64,000 nucleotides of DNA, taken from the NCBI GenBank assembly GCA_902585415.1, contig CACIDN010000007.1, forward strand, positions 1 through 64,000, in the 5' to 3' direction. Each line of letters begins with the position of its first letter. Within the stretch, counting starts at the first letter, position 1. The notes below the pieces were generated by a model, which worked only from the letters and a program-made list of their open reading frames with translations, was not told the origin of the DNA and did no database searches. This DNA is from an uncultured Pelagibacteraceae bacterium (lineage in GTDB: Bacteria; Pseudomonadota; Alphaproteobacteria; Pelagibacterales; Pelagibacteraceae). Positions 34,790 through 44,108 of this stretch are shown here, one piece after another. A program made the position numbers and the translations under genes.

Positions 34790-36983
34790 CTTTTTTTATC
34801 TTTTCCAAAGTTCTAGTAATAAATCTTGGTGTTAACGTTTTAATTGGATTGACGCTAGTTTTTAAATCCTTGGGATATCCCTTGATTTTAAAACTTACTC
34901 CAAAAACTCCTTCTCCTGCCTTTTTTCCAACTAATATATCACCTAACAAAGGTATTGAACCTATTACTTTATTTATAGTAGTAGCTGGAACTAAGGTTCC
35001 TCTTAAACTTATTAATCCATCTTTTTGAACGTAACCATCCATTAAAACTGAAATTGAGGGACCAAGTGAGTAAATCTCATCAATTGTCATTAATCCTTTA
35101 TCTTTATTAAACTTCATTTCAAATTCATTAAATCTTATTCCTTCACCAGATAATAAATCTGCAATACCTTGTAACGAGGCTAAAGTTAATAATTTAGTAA
35201 GCGCGGGTACTTCATTTAATTTAAAGTCATATAATTTTAGATTTGATTTAGTTTTTTTATCTTTTGAAACTGAGTAGAAGTCTAATACACCCCCATCAAA
35301 ACCTTTTATAAATTTATACTTTTTTACAAAAGGCTTGGCTTGATTTGTGAAAATTGTTGTAATTTTTTCTTTGTTCTGGTTTGTTCTAATTGAGACCTTA
35401 AATTCATCATCATTAGAAAAATTAGATAATAAATTTAAATCGAAAATTTCGTTATTTTTTATAGTTAAGTTCGTTTTTAAAGATGTAAGATAGTCTTCAT
35501 TATTTAAATAGGCTGTATCAATATTAACTAATATATTGCTATTTAAATTATCAAATAAATCAAAAAAATTACTATCATTTTTTGAAAATAAAATTTCATC
35601 TAGTAGTTTGGCACCGTCAAAAATTTTGCTATTTATAAAATATTTATTTTTATCTTTTTTAATATTTAATTTAGTTAGTTTATCATTATTGTTAAAAACA
35701 CTAACTTTTATATTATCTATACTTTTAATTTTTTTATTTTTATTAATTTTTATATTTTGAATATCTATAAAATTTTTATTATGAACAAATTTTATTTTGT
35801 CTAAATTTATATTTTTAGAAGGTGAATATTTTCCCTTTAATTCTAAAACGCTTTTATCATCTTTATTTTTTGTATAGTTTAAAATCTTAAAATTTATTGC
35901 AGAATTAATAAGTTCAAAATTTAAATTATAAAAAAAATCTTTTTTTATTTTTTTTAATGAATAGTTGGCATTATCTATGTCACCATTTATATTTATTTTA
36001 GATTTTCCATTAACTTCAAAATCTCCATTACTATAATCAATTGTAATAGAATTATTTTCAAATTTTATATCTTTTTTATATCCTGGAAAAAAACGTTTAA
36101 ATATGTCACTCGAATACTTAAATTTTTCTAAAACTAATTTTGATTGAAAATTTATATCTGAAAATTTGATCTTTTTACTTAATTTGAAAGAAAATTTGTT
36201 ATTTGTGGAAATAGTTAATTCTTCATTTAAAATACTCTTGATGTTATTATTTGAAAACAAAGTAAATTTATTTAAATCTATTTCACTTTTTTGGTTCGAA
36301 ATATCTCCTTCAAAATTATAGCTATTTTGATTGTCAATAATTTTTATCTGATTAGATTTTATTTTAATTGATTGATAGAGTGAAGAGAGATTATATAATA
36401 AATACTCATTTTCTCTAATCAAAAAACTTAAATTTATATTTTCAACTATATTATTGTCTATTAATTCTATTTTTAAATCTTCAATATTTCCATCAATCAA
36501 ATAATTACTCTTAATACTACCATCTTTGTTAAAAGTTATTTTGGTCTCTATGTCTATAAAACCATCTTTTACAATCTTATTTAAAATAAATAATTGTGGA
36601 TTATCTTTATAAGCTCTTATAAATACAATTAAATTTTGAATTTTATTTTTTTGAGTTAAAATTTTTACTTCTTCTAAATTCATTTTTTTTGAAAAAAAAT
36701 TTCTCAGTGGTAGATTTGTACTGATACTTTCAATTTTAATTTCTTTATTTTTAAAAAAAACTTTCGGGTTATTAGTTTTTAATTCAAAATTGAAATTATT
36801 AATATTTAGAAAAATTTTTATTTCCTTAAGATTTATTTCTAGATTTTTATCCTTTTCAGAAATTTTTTCACTAATAAGGTTATTAAATTTATTAGTGCTG
36901 ATACCGTAAATGCTTAAATACATAAAAAAAATTATAAAAAGTAATATTAATAATAATGTTATTTGTATAATTCTTTTAACCAT
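34782..36983 (-). CDS. AsmA/YhdP-like envelope protein
   Basis: The 733-residue protein has one N-terminal membrane anchor (about 4-28) and a long periplasmic region of alternating short strands, low in complexity and rich in Asn, Lys and Ile. Its C-terminus (about 590-730) has the AsmA-like signature LASLQGIADLLSGEGIRF, then YVQKDGLISLRGTLVPA and GVFGVSFKIKGYP. Relatives form bridge-like proteins implicated in phospholipid transport to the outer membrane. It overlaps the prfB stop by eight bases, but shared transcription with prfB is only likely. Confidence 0.85.
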   Translation of the reverse strand: MVKRIIQITLLLILLFIIFFMYLSIYGISTNKFNNLISEKISEKDKNLEINLKEIKIFLNINNFNFELKTNNPKVFFKNKEIKIESISTNLPLRNFFSKKMNLEEVKILTQKNKIQNLIVFIRAYKDNPQLFILNKIVKDGFIDIETKITFNKDGSIKSNYLIDGNIEDLKIELIDNNIVENINLSFLIRENEYLLYNLSSLYQSIKIKSNQIKIIDNQNSYNFEGDISNQKSEIDLNKFTLFSNNNIKSILNEELTISTNNKFSFKLSKKIKFSDINFQSKLVLEKFKYSSDIFKRFFPGYKKDIKFENNSITIDYSNGDFEVNGKSKININGDIDNANYSLKKIKKDFFYNLNFELINSAINFKILNYTKNKDDKSVLELKGKYSPSKNINLDKIKFVHNKNFIDIQNIKINKNKKIKSIDNIKVSVFNNNDKLTKLNIKKDKNKYFINSKIFDGAKLLDEILFSKNDSNFFDLFDNLNSNILVNIDTAYLNNEDYLTSLKTNLTIKNNEIFDLNLLSNFSNDDEFKVSIRTNQNKEKITTIFTNQAKPFVKKYKFIKGFDGGVLDFYSVSKDKKTKSNLKLYDFKLNEVPALTKLLTLASLQGIADLLSGEGIRFNEFEMKFNKDKGLMTIDEIYSLGPSISVLMDGYVQKDGLISLRGTLVPATTINKVIGSIPLLGDILVGKKAGEGVFGVSFKIKGYPKDLKTSVNPIKTLTPRFITRTLEKIKKAN

Positions 36984-38074
36984 TTAAATTGAATAAAGAG
37001 CTTTCCAAAAAGCTATCTATTTCTCCATTTAAAACTTTATCTGGATCACTTGTCTCAAAGTTTGTTCTATTATCTTTTACTAATCTATAAGGATGTAAAA
37101 CGTAAGATCTAATTTGGTGCCCCCATCCAATATCTTTTTTTTGATTTTTTACATCTGTGCTTTCTTTCTCTCTTTTCTCAAGTTCGTAATTATACAATCT
37201 TGCTTTTAACATTTGCATGCATGTTTCTTTATTTTTGTGTTGCGATCTATCATTTTGGCATTGCACAACTATTTTTGTTGGAATATGTGTAATTCTTACC
37301 GCACTATCTGTTGTATTAACGTGTTGTCCTCCTGCTCCACTAGATCGATAAGTGTCTACTCTCAAATCTTTTTCTTGTATATCTATATCAATGCTATCGT
37401 CAACCACCGGATAAACCCATACACTCGCAAAACTTGTATGTCTTCTCGCTCCAGAGTCAAATGGAGAAATTCTTACTAAACGATGTATTCCAGATTCATT
37501 TTTTAACCAACCAAAAGCATAATCACCGTTTATTTTAAGTGTTGTTGATTTTATTCCAGCTTCATCTCCTTTATGCTCAGTAATAATGGTATTTTTAAAT
37601 TTACGGTTATTAGACCATTTCATATACATTCTTCTGAGCATATCAGCCCAATCTTGACTTTCTGTGCCACCTGCACCTGCATGTATCTCAACAAAACAAT
37701 CGCTGCTATCACTTTCTTTTGACAAGAAACACTTAATTTCGTTTTTTTGAACTTGCGAATTTAATAATTCTATATTCTTAATAATTTCTTGAGTTAGTTT
37801 AGAATTATTCTCTTCTGTAGCTAATTTAAAAAACTCATTTAATTCTTTGCTATCTTTAACAGAATTTTCATATGAATTAACAAGATCCTCTAATTTTTTT
37901 TTCTCTTTTAGAATATTTAGAGCATTATTTTGATCTTTCCAGAAATTTTCTTTAAGAATTAAACTCTGAAATTGATCCAGTTTTGATTTAATATTATTTT
38001 TTTCAAAGATACTCCTGTATTCTTTGATTTATTTTTTTTATCGAATTTAAATTGTTTAAGAAAATTTCACTCAT
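36976..38074 (-). CDS. prfB: Peptide chain release factor 2, decoded by programmed +1 frameshift
   Basis: The gene is in two frames. Codons 1-23 run from the ATG at 38074 to the CTT at 38006, followed by an in-frame TGA. A +1 shift that skips one base continues at 38004 and runs to the stop at 36976, giving 365 residues, the normal length of RF2. The anticodon-like SPF tripeptide is at 203-205 and the peptidyl-hydrolysis motif GGQ at 248-250 (RSSGAGGQHVN). Together they recognise UGA/UAA and release the chain. The ATG overlaps the stop of the PBP1a gene (TAATG), so translation is probably coupled to it. Confidence 0.95.
38003..38017 (-). promoter_or_regulatory. RF2 +1 frameshift site
   Basis: On the minus strand the site reads CAGGAGTATCTTTGA: a Shine-Dalgarno-like AGGAG, then TAT, the slippery CTT and the TGA stop. 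This is the layout of the classical E. coli RF2 site (AGGGGG, TAT, CTT, TGA), with the same three-base spacing. After the shift the frame continues GAA AAA AAT, encoding EKN. RF2 itself would terminate at this TGA, so it regulates its own synthesis. Confidence 0.93.
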
Positions 38075-40416
38075 TAATAAAATTTTAATATATTATTCTT
38101 ATTAAATCTATTATTTTTTTTTAAATTAACATCAAAATTTTCTTTAATTTTTTCTGTTTTAAAAGACTCAATTAAAGTTTTTTTTGACGAAAAACTAACT
38201 TTTTGACCTGTTTTAGAATCAATAACCATCATAGTTATATTCTCTGGAACTTTAAATGGTCTTGTATTTTCTTTTTTTATGGCTTTGGTAATAAAAGATT
38301 TAAATATCGGCATAGCGGTTTTAGCACCAGTTTCGAATTTTCCTAAAGTTTTTGGTTCATCGTAACCTAGGTACACTCCGACTACTAAATTAGAAGTAAA
38401 TCCAATAAACCATGTATCGGTATTTTTATTGGTAGTTCCAGTTTTGCCTGCAATATCTAAATTTAAGTCTTTTAATTTTTTTGCTGTGCCTCTTTTCGTG
38501 GCACCTTCTAAAATTGAAGCTATTTGATAAGCAGTTTGTGGAGAGAAAATTTGTTTAAAATTATCTTTTATTTTTGGAACTTCATTACTTAAAAATGATA
38601 TATTTTTGCAATTTTCACAATATCTATCTTCAGTTTTAAATATAGTGTTACCCTCGCTATCTTGTATTCGATCAATTAGTTTTGGATTTACAAGTTTTCC
38701 TCCATTTACAAAAGAACAATAAGCTGATGTCAATTTCAAAAGTGTTGTTTCTGCAGATCCTAAAGAGATTGATAAAAGTTCATTTGGATTCTCGTAAATA
38801 CCTAATTTTTTGGACAAATTGACAATTTTATTTAAACCTAAGTCCTGTGAAATTCTTACAGTCATTAAGTTTCTAGATTTTTCAAGACCTTCTCTTAATG
38901 TTGATTTTCCATAAAATTTTTTACCATAATTTTCTGGTTTCCACATTTTCAGATCTGTTCCTTGTTTTAAAACTAAGGGTGCATCTAAAATTAAAGTTGA
39001 AGGAGAATATCCATTTTCTAAAGCAAGAGCGTATATAAATGGTTTGAAAGCCGAACCAGGTTGTCTTAATGCTTGCGTAGCTCTATTAAACTCACTTTTT
39101 TTAAAACTAAAGCCACCACTTAAAGCCAAAACTCTTCCTGTGAATGGATCCATGACAACAATAGCTCCATTTACTTTTGGCAGCTGTTTTAAATCAAATA
39201 ATTTATTTTCATTTTGTTTCACGTATATTAAGTCACCAATTTTTAATTTATTTATGAATTCGGAAGATTTAAACCATCTGTAATTTTTTAAATTAATTTT
39301 TCCAAATTTATTTTTTTCTGTTTCAATTTCTATATTTGGAAAATCAACTTTTATTACTTTTGCAATTTCCCAATTAATTTTTTTTTCTAGATTATTAATA
39401 GTTGAGGTTTTCCAGTCTTGATTTGAAAGACTTATGTTTTTTATTGGTCCGCGCCACTCTTTTCTTTTATCATAATCTTCTATTCCATCTCTAAGTACGT
39501 CGGAGGCTATTTCCTGTAAGTTTAAATTTAAAGGTGTTTTAATATTTAAACCTTCTTTATAAACTTTATCATATCCTAGCTTCTTTATTATATCTTTTCT
39601 AACTTCCTCAACATAATATCTAGAGTCTTCTAAAAATATTTTCTTTCTTTTTTTTAGTGAAATTTTTTTGTTTTTTAATTCCTCAAATTCTTTTTCACTA
39701 ATATATTTATTTTCAAAAAGATTTTTTATAACTAAATCTCTTCGAAATTTAGCAATTTTTTTGTTTTTGTAGGGGTTATATCGACTTGGAGCTTTTGGTA
39801 ATGCCGCTAATAATGCGGCCTCTTGATAATTTAATTCGTCAATGGATTTGTCAAAATACTCTAAACTAGCAGCTGCAATTCCATAAGATCCTTGGCCTAA
39901 ATATATTTGGTTTAGATACAACTCTAATATTCTGTCTTTCGATAAACTTCTTTCAATTCTAAATGCTAAAATTGCCTCTTTTAATTTTCTTTGTAAACTT
40001 ATTTCATTTGTTAAAAGGAAATTTTTAGCAACTTGTTGAGTAATTGTGGACGCACCTTCGAGCCTTTTAGAATTTAAAATATTTGAGATATTTTTAACAA
40101 CGGCCCTGAGAACTCCTTTTGCATCTATACCAGGATGATCAAAAAAATTTTTATCTTCTGCAGATAAAAAAGAATTAATGACTATTTCTGGTATAGAATT
40201 ATATGGAATAAATATTCGCTTTTCAGATGAAAACTCTTGAATTAATTCTCCACTACCAGAGTAAATTTTGCTTGAAACTGGAGCTTTATAGTTTTTTAAA
40301 TATTTGTAATCTGGTAAATTATTAGAAAAGGCCCATAATAATGATACAACCATTAAGAAAACCAATAAAACGGCAGAACTTAATAAGACTAAAATTTTTT
40401 TTAATAAAACGTTCAT
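38074..40416 (-). CDS. mrcA: Penicillin-binding protein 1A (bifunctional transglycosylase/transpeptidase)
   Basis: The 780-residue class A PBP has an N-terminal membrane anchor (about 8-30), a glycosyltransferase domain with EDKNFFDHPGIDAKG, STITQQVAKNFLLT and a YLNQIYLGQGSYG segment, and a transpeptidase domain with the active-site serine in RQPGSAFKPF, the SRN-type KSRNLMTVR and KTGTT. It polymerises and crosslinks peptidoglycan. A lipoprotein-like partner is not encoded here. The stop overlaps the prfB ATG, and rne starts 82 bases away in the other direction. Confidence 0.95.
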   Translation of the reverse strand: MNVLLKKILVLLSSAVLLVFLMVVSLLWAFSNNLPDYKYLKNYKAPVSSKIYSGSGELIQEFSSEKRIFIPYNSIPEIVINSFLSAEDKNFFDHPGIDAKGVLRAVVKNISNILNSKRLEGASTITQQVAKNFLLTNEISLQRKLKEAILAFRIERSLSKDRILELYLNQIYLGQGSYGIAAASLEYFDKSIDELNYQEAALLAALPKAPSRYNPYKNKKIAKFRRDLVIKNLFENKYISEKEFEELKNKKISLKKRKKIFLEDSRYYVEEVRKDIIKKLGYDKVYKEGLNIKTPLNLNLQEIASDVLRDGIEDYDKRKEWRGPIKNISLSNQDWKTSTINNLEKKINWEIAKVIKVDFPNIEIETEKNKFGKINLKNYRWFKSSEFINKLKIGDLIYVKQNENKLFDLKQLPKVNGAIVVMDPFTGRVLALSGGFSFKKSEFNRATQALRQPGSAFKPFIYALALENGYSPSTLILDAPLVLKQGTDLKMWKPENYGKKFYGKSTLREGLEKSRNLMTVRISQDLGLNKIVNLSKKLGIYENPNELLSISLGSAETTLLKLTSAYCSFVNGGKLVNPKLIDRIQDSEGNTIFKTEDRYCENCKNISFLSNEVPKIKDNFKQIFSPQTAYQIASILEGATKRGTAKKLKDLNLDIAGKTGTTNKNTDTWFIGFTSNLVVGVYLGYDEPKTLGKFETGAKTAMPIFKSFITKAIKKENTRPFKVPENITMMVIDSKTGQKVSFSSKKTLIESFKTEKIKENFDVNLKKNNRFNKNNILKFY

Positions 40417-40498
40417 TTTAGTTTAATTTAATTGATGAATTTGTTAAAGTTAAGGCATCAGAATTTAAAAAAATAATGAAAAAAATAAATCAAATGTT

Positions 40499-42268
40499 AT
40501 GGAAAAGAATTTATACATCGATGCATCGCATCCAGATGAAACGAGAGTTGTACTTAAAGAGAATGGTAATATTGAAGATTATGAGTACGAGACTGTCAAA
40601 AACAACCTAATTAAGAACAACATTTACTTAGGAAAAGTCAGTAGAGTTGAGCCTTCGCTACAAGCGGCATTTATAGATTTTGGTAGAGAAAGGCACGGGT
40701 TTTTATCGTTTAATGATATTCAGTCAGATTATTACCAAATACCATCGAGTGATTTAGATATTATTAAAAAAGAAGAGGAAAAACTAAGATTAGAACTTGC
40801 TAAAAAAAGTGAAGAAGATGATATCACAGTTAAAGAAAACGAATTATCACCTAGTGAAAATAATCAAAATAATAAGGAAAAAATAGAAACTGAAAACCAA
40901 AATATTGACGAAAAAAATATTAAACATAAAATTCCTTCAAAAAGATATAAGATACAAGAGGTCATCAAACCTAATCAAGTTATATTAGTCCAAGTTCTTA
41001 AGGATGAAAGAGGTTTGAAGGGTGCTGCTCTAACTACATTTATATCAATTGCAGGAAAGTATATTGTTTTAATGCCTAACACACCAAAAGGCGGTGGGAT
41101 ATCCAGAAAAATTTTTAATTTTGGGGAAAGAAGAAAAATTAGATCAATTCTTAACGAAATTAAAATTCCAAAGGAAATGGGTTTAATAGTGAGAACAGCG
41201 GGTTCAAATAAAACAAAAAATGATATTGACTATGACTTATCTAGTTTAATAGATAGTTGGAATAAAATTAAAGAAAATGCCATGAATTCAATTGCACCTT
41301 CATTAGTGCACCAAGAGAGTGATATTATAAAACGTACATTGAGAGATATTTATGATGATGAAACGAAAAATATCATAATCCAAGGTAATGAAGGTTATCA
41401 AAAAGCAAAAAATTTTATGAAAATATTGATGCCAAAAAGTGTAAAAAAAATAAAAAAATACAGAGAGAGACAGCCTTTATTTATCAAAGAAAGAATAGAG
41501 GAAAAATTAAATGAAATTTATGACACACAAGTAAAACTTAATTCTGGTGGCTACTTAGTAATAAATCCAACTGAAGCTTTGGTATCTATAGATATAAATT
41601 CAGGCAAATCAATAAAACAGAAAAACGTCGAAAGCACTGCTTTAGATACAAATTTAGAAGCTGCAGAAGAAATAGCAAGACAAATTAAAATTAGAGATTT
41701 ATCTGGATTAATAATTATAGACTTTATAGATATGATGAGTTTTGGAAATAGAAAACAAGTTGAGAGGAAACTAAAGGAAAGATGTAGGAAAGATAGAGCT
41801 AGAGTCCAGATCGGTAGAATTAGCAGCTTTGGTTTGTTAGAAATGTCAAGACAGAGACTAAGAGAAAGTAGTGTTCAATGGAGTATTTCACTAACAAATC
41901 AGTCATTTGCTCAAAAAATAATAAAATTAATTGAGGTAAAATCAATTAATTCAAAAGCAAAAATAGTTAATGTTAATATTCCAGAAAAAATTAAAAATTT
42001 TGTTCTAGATAGTTTTCAGAAAGATTTACAATATTTAGAAAAAAAATATAAAATTAAAATAAATCTTTTAGGTAATAAATTATTATTAGTTCCTGAATAT
42101 GAGATATTTTTTGAAAATAAAAGCAAAAAGGTTTTAGATAAGACTGAACATAAGGTAGAAATTAAAAAGATTTTATTTGATAACAAGAGTAAAACAAACA
42201 ATGTAATTAAATTTGTTAAAAAAAATTTTAAGAAAAAAAAATATTTAAAAAAAAGAAAAATTAAATAA
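40499..42268 (+). CDS. rne: Ribonuclease E/G family endoribonuclease without the zinc-link CPxC motif
   Basis: The 589-residue protein has the alphaproteobacterial RNase E start MEKNLYIDASHPDETRVV, an S1 domain (from about 37; NNIYLGKVSRVEPSLQAAF) interrupted by an acidic, low-complexity insert (about 93-145), and the catalytic segments ALVSIDINSGKS and LIIIDFIDMM with their aspartates. The end is a short basic tail (KKNFKKKKYLKK). Where E. coli RNase E has the CPxC zinc link that holds dimers together, the sequence is RESSVQWSISLTNQS, and the only cysteine (LKERCRKD) lies before it. It probably processes mRNA and rRNA. It lacks a degradosome scaffold of the usual length. Confidence 0.9.
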   Translation: MEKNLYIDASHPDETRVVLKENGNIEDYEYETVKNNLIKNNIYLGKVSRVEPSLQAAFIDFGRERHGFLSFNDIQSDYYQIPSSDLDIIKKEEEKLRLELAKKSEEDDITVKENELSPSENNQNNKEKIETENQNIDEKNIKHKIPSKRYKIQEVIKPNQVILVQVLKDERGLKGAALTTFISIAGKYIVLMPNTPKGGGISRKIFNFGERRKIRSILNEIKIPKEMGLIVRTAGSNKTKNDIDYDLSSLIDSWNKIKENAMNSIAPSLVHQESDIIKRTLRDIYDDETKNIIIQGNEGYQKAKNFMKILMPKSVKKIKKYRERQPLFIKERIEEKLNEIYDTQVKLNSGGYLVINPTEALVSIDINSGKSIKQKNVESTALDTNLEAAEEIARQIKIRDLSGLIIIDFIDMMSFGNRKQVERKLKERCRKDRARVQIGRISSFGLLEMSRQRLRESSVQWSISLTNQSFAQKIIKLIEVKSINSKAKIVNVNIPEKIKNFVLDSFQKDLQYLEKKYKIKINLLGNKLLLVPEYEIFFENKSKKVLDKTEHKVEIKKILFDNKSKTNNVIKFVKKNFKKKKYLKKRKIK

Positions 42269-43034
42269 TTCCTTTTTTTGTAGTTGATGGTAAACCAATT
42301 AAATTTTTTTTTATTCTACCTGATAGATATGATTTTCTACCGGCCATAACTGCGTATTTCATTGCCATTGCCATTTCAATTGGTTTTTTTGCTTGTGCAA
42401 TAGCAGTATTAATTAAAACTCCATCACAACCTAGTTCCATCGCAATAGTAGCATCTGATGCCTCTCCTATTCCAGCATCAATTATCAGTGGTAATTTAGT
42501 TTGGTGACGAATTATTTTTATATTTGTATAATTTTGTATTCCCAGTCCTGAACCAATTGGTGCAGCTAAGGGCATTATTGCAACAGCGCCTACATTTTCC
42601 AATCTCTTTGCCATTAAAGGATCATCATTACAATAAACCATAACTTGAAAACCCTCTTTAGTTAATACTTCAGTTGATTTCAAAGTTTCTACCATATCAG
42701 GTAGTAAGCTTTTTTTATCACCAAGAACTTCAAGCTTAACTAATCTCCATCCTCCAATTTCACGTGCCAACCTTAAAGTTCTTAAGGCCTCATCTGAGGA
42801 AAAACATCCTGCAGTATTTGGAAGATAAGTTATTTTTTTAGGATCAATATAATCCATTAGTAAAGGTTTCTTTTTATCAGATATATTTACTCTTCTAACT
42901 GCAACAGTCACTATATCAGCATCTGAAGCCTTAATAGCTTTTGAGCATTCTAAAAAATTTCTATATTTTCCAGTTCCAACAATTAATCGAGAATTAAATT
43001 TTTTGGATGAAATTTTAAAAAAATCTTTTTTCAT
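42261..43034 (-). CDS. thiG: Thiazole synthase ThiG
   Basis: The 257-residue TIM-barrel enzyme makes the thiazole phosphate of thiamine from deoxyxylulose phosphate, dehydroglycine and ThiS thiocarboxylate. Visible motifs are RLIVGTGKYRNF near the N-terminus, ADIVTVAVRR, the active-site lysine in RLVKLEVLGD, and phosphate-binding AIMPLAAPIGSGLGI and PLIIDAGIGEASDAT. It abuts thiS upstream and the convergent rne downstream (overlap of eight bases). Confidence 0.96.
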   Translation of the reverse strand: MKKDFFKISSKKFNSRLIVGTGKYRNFLECSKAIKASDADIVTVAVRRVNISDKKKPLLMDYIDPKKITYLPNTAGCFSSDEALRTLRLAREIGGWRLVKLEVLGDKKSLLPDMVETLKSTEVLTKEGFQVMVYCNDDPLMAKRLENVGAVAIMPLAAPIGSGLGIQNYTNIKIIRHQTKLPLIIDAGIGEASDATIAMELGCDGVLINTAIAQAKKPIEMAMAMKYAVMAGRKSYLSGRIKKNLIGLPSTTKKGII

Positions 43035-43252
43035 TAGCCTCCACCTATAAAGTGTACTATTTCAATTCTGTCATCATTTTTAAGAAATATTCTATTGATT
43101 TTTTTTTTATTAATAATCTCTTTGTTAATTTCAATGGCAATTTTATTTGTTTGTAATTTGTTTTTTTTAATAACTTTATAAACTGAGGTTCCTGTTGGCA
43201 AAAAAATAGGTTTTCCATTTAATTTAATTTTGATTTTTTTAATTTTTTTCAT
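43034..43252 (-). CDS. thiS: Sulfur carrier protein ThiS
   Basis: The 72-residue ubiquitin-like protein ends in the GGG tail (HFIGGG) that is activated as a thiocarboxylate for thiazole synthesis. The core has KLNGKPIFLPTGTSVYKVI and IAIEINKEII. It is slightly longer at the basic N-terminus than usual. The stop overlaps the thiG start by one base, so the two are coupled. The ATG lies only 12 bases from the divergent aroQ start. Confidence 0.94.
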   Translation of the reverse strand: MKKIKKIKIKLNGKPIFLPTGTSVYKVIKKNKLQTNKIAIEINKEIINKKKINRIFLKNDDRIEIVHFIGGG

Positions 43253-43264
43253 TATGTATAGTTA

Positions 43265-43714
43265 ATGTTTTTAAAAATTCTTTTTATAAATGGCCCAAAT
43301 ATTAATCTATTAGGTGAAAGAGAACAATCACAATATGGCTCAATTACGTATAGCGAGCTTGAGGATCTTTGCACAAAAAAATCAATCGAACTGGGTATAA
43401 AACTTGAGTTTGTACAAACTAATATCGAAGGTGAAATAGTCACATTGATCCAAAAAGCTAAAAAAAATCATGATGGATTAATTATAAATGCAGCTGGCTT
43501 TACCCACACATCTGTCGCAATTAGAGATGCTCTTCAAATATTAAACAAACCTAAAATAGAATTACACATATCAAATATCTATAAAAGGGAAGAATTTAGA
43601 AAAAAATCATTGATTAGTGAAGTTGTTAATGGTGGTATATTTGGATTAGGGAGTAATGGTTATATTTTGGCCATAATGGCAATACATAAAATTATAAAAA
43701 ATGAAAATAAATAA
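43265..43714 (+). CDS. aroQ: Type II 3-dehydroquinate dehydratase
   Basis: The 149-residue shikimate-pathway enzyme has LFINGPNINLLGERE near the N-terminus, YGSITYSEL with the catalytic tyrosine, IINAAGFTHTSVAIRDAL and ELHISNIYKREEFR. It forms a dodecamer in homologues. The start is MFLKILFINGPN. The stop overlaps the accB ATG by 14 bases, so it is the first gene of an aroQ-accB-accC operon. Confidence 0.95.
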   Translation: MFLKILFINGPNINLLGEREQSQYGSITYSELEDLCTKKSIELGIKLEFVQTNIEGEIVTLIQKAKKNHDGLIINAAGFTHTSVAIRDALQILNKPKIELHISNIYKREEFRKKSLISEVVNGGIFGLGSNGYILAIMAIHKIIKNENK

Positions 43715-44108
43715 AAAACTAATTAAAGAATTAGTAGATTGTTTAGAGGAAAATAAACTTTCAGAATTGGAATATTCAGAAAAAGATATTAAGATTAAAG
43801 TTGCCAAACATTCACTAAAAGAAAATAGTAAAATTGAGGTAGTGCAAAATACCAAAGATGATGAAAAAATAAACGGCACTGAGATAAAGTCTCCTATAAT
43901 TGGTACTGCTTATTTAGCTCCTGAGCCAGGAGCAAAAAAATTTGTTGATATTGGAAAGAAAATTAAAAAAGGTGATACGGTAATGATTGTTGAGGCTATG
44001 AAAACTATGAATCATGTGCCTTCAACTAAAGACGGTATAGTAAAAAAAATTATTGTCGATGATGGTCAGCCAGTGGAATATGGTCAAACTCTTGTTATAC
44101 TAGAGTAG
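43701..44108 (+). CDS. accB: Biotin carboxyl carrier protein of acetyl-CoA carboxylase
   Basis: The 135-residue protein has an N-terminal helical and linker part (1-55) and the biotinyl domain (about 60-135). The biotin lysine is K101 in VEAMKTMNHV. The IKSPIIGTAYLAPEPGAKKFV segment holds the thumb-like protruding strand typical of AccB. It carries carboxyl groups between AccC and AccA/AccD in fatty acid synthesis. The accC ATG follows directly after the stop. Confidence 0.95.
   Translation: MKINKKLIKELVDCLEENKLSELEYSEKDIKIKVAKHSLKENSKIEVVQNTKDDEKINGTEIKSPIIGTAYLAPEPGAKKFVDIGKKIKKGDTVMIVEAMKTMNHVPSTKDGIVKKIIVDDGQPVEYGQTLVILE

Noticed and set aside
36976-37725. 249-residue stand-alone RF2 fragment starting at a TTG
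   Set aside because: The frame continues upstream to the frameshift site, so the fragment is only the C-terminal part of the full prfB product.
39216-39227. parS half-site TTTCACGT inside mrcA
   Set aside because: Only one half matches, and it lies in coding sequence without symmetry.
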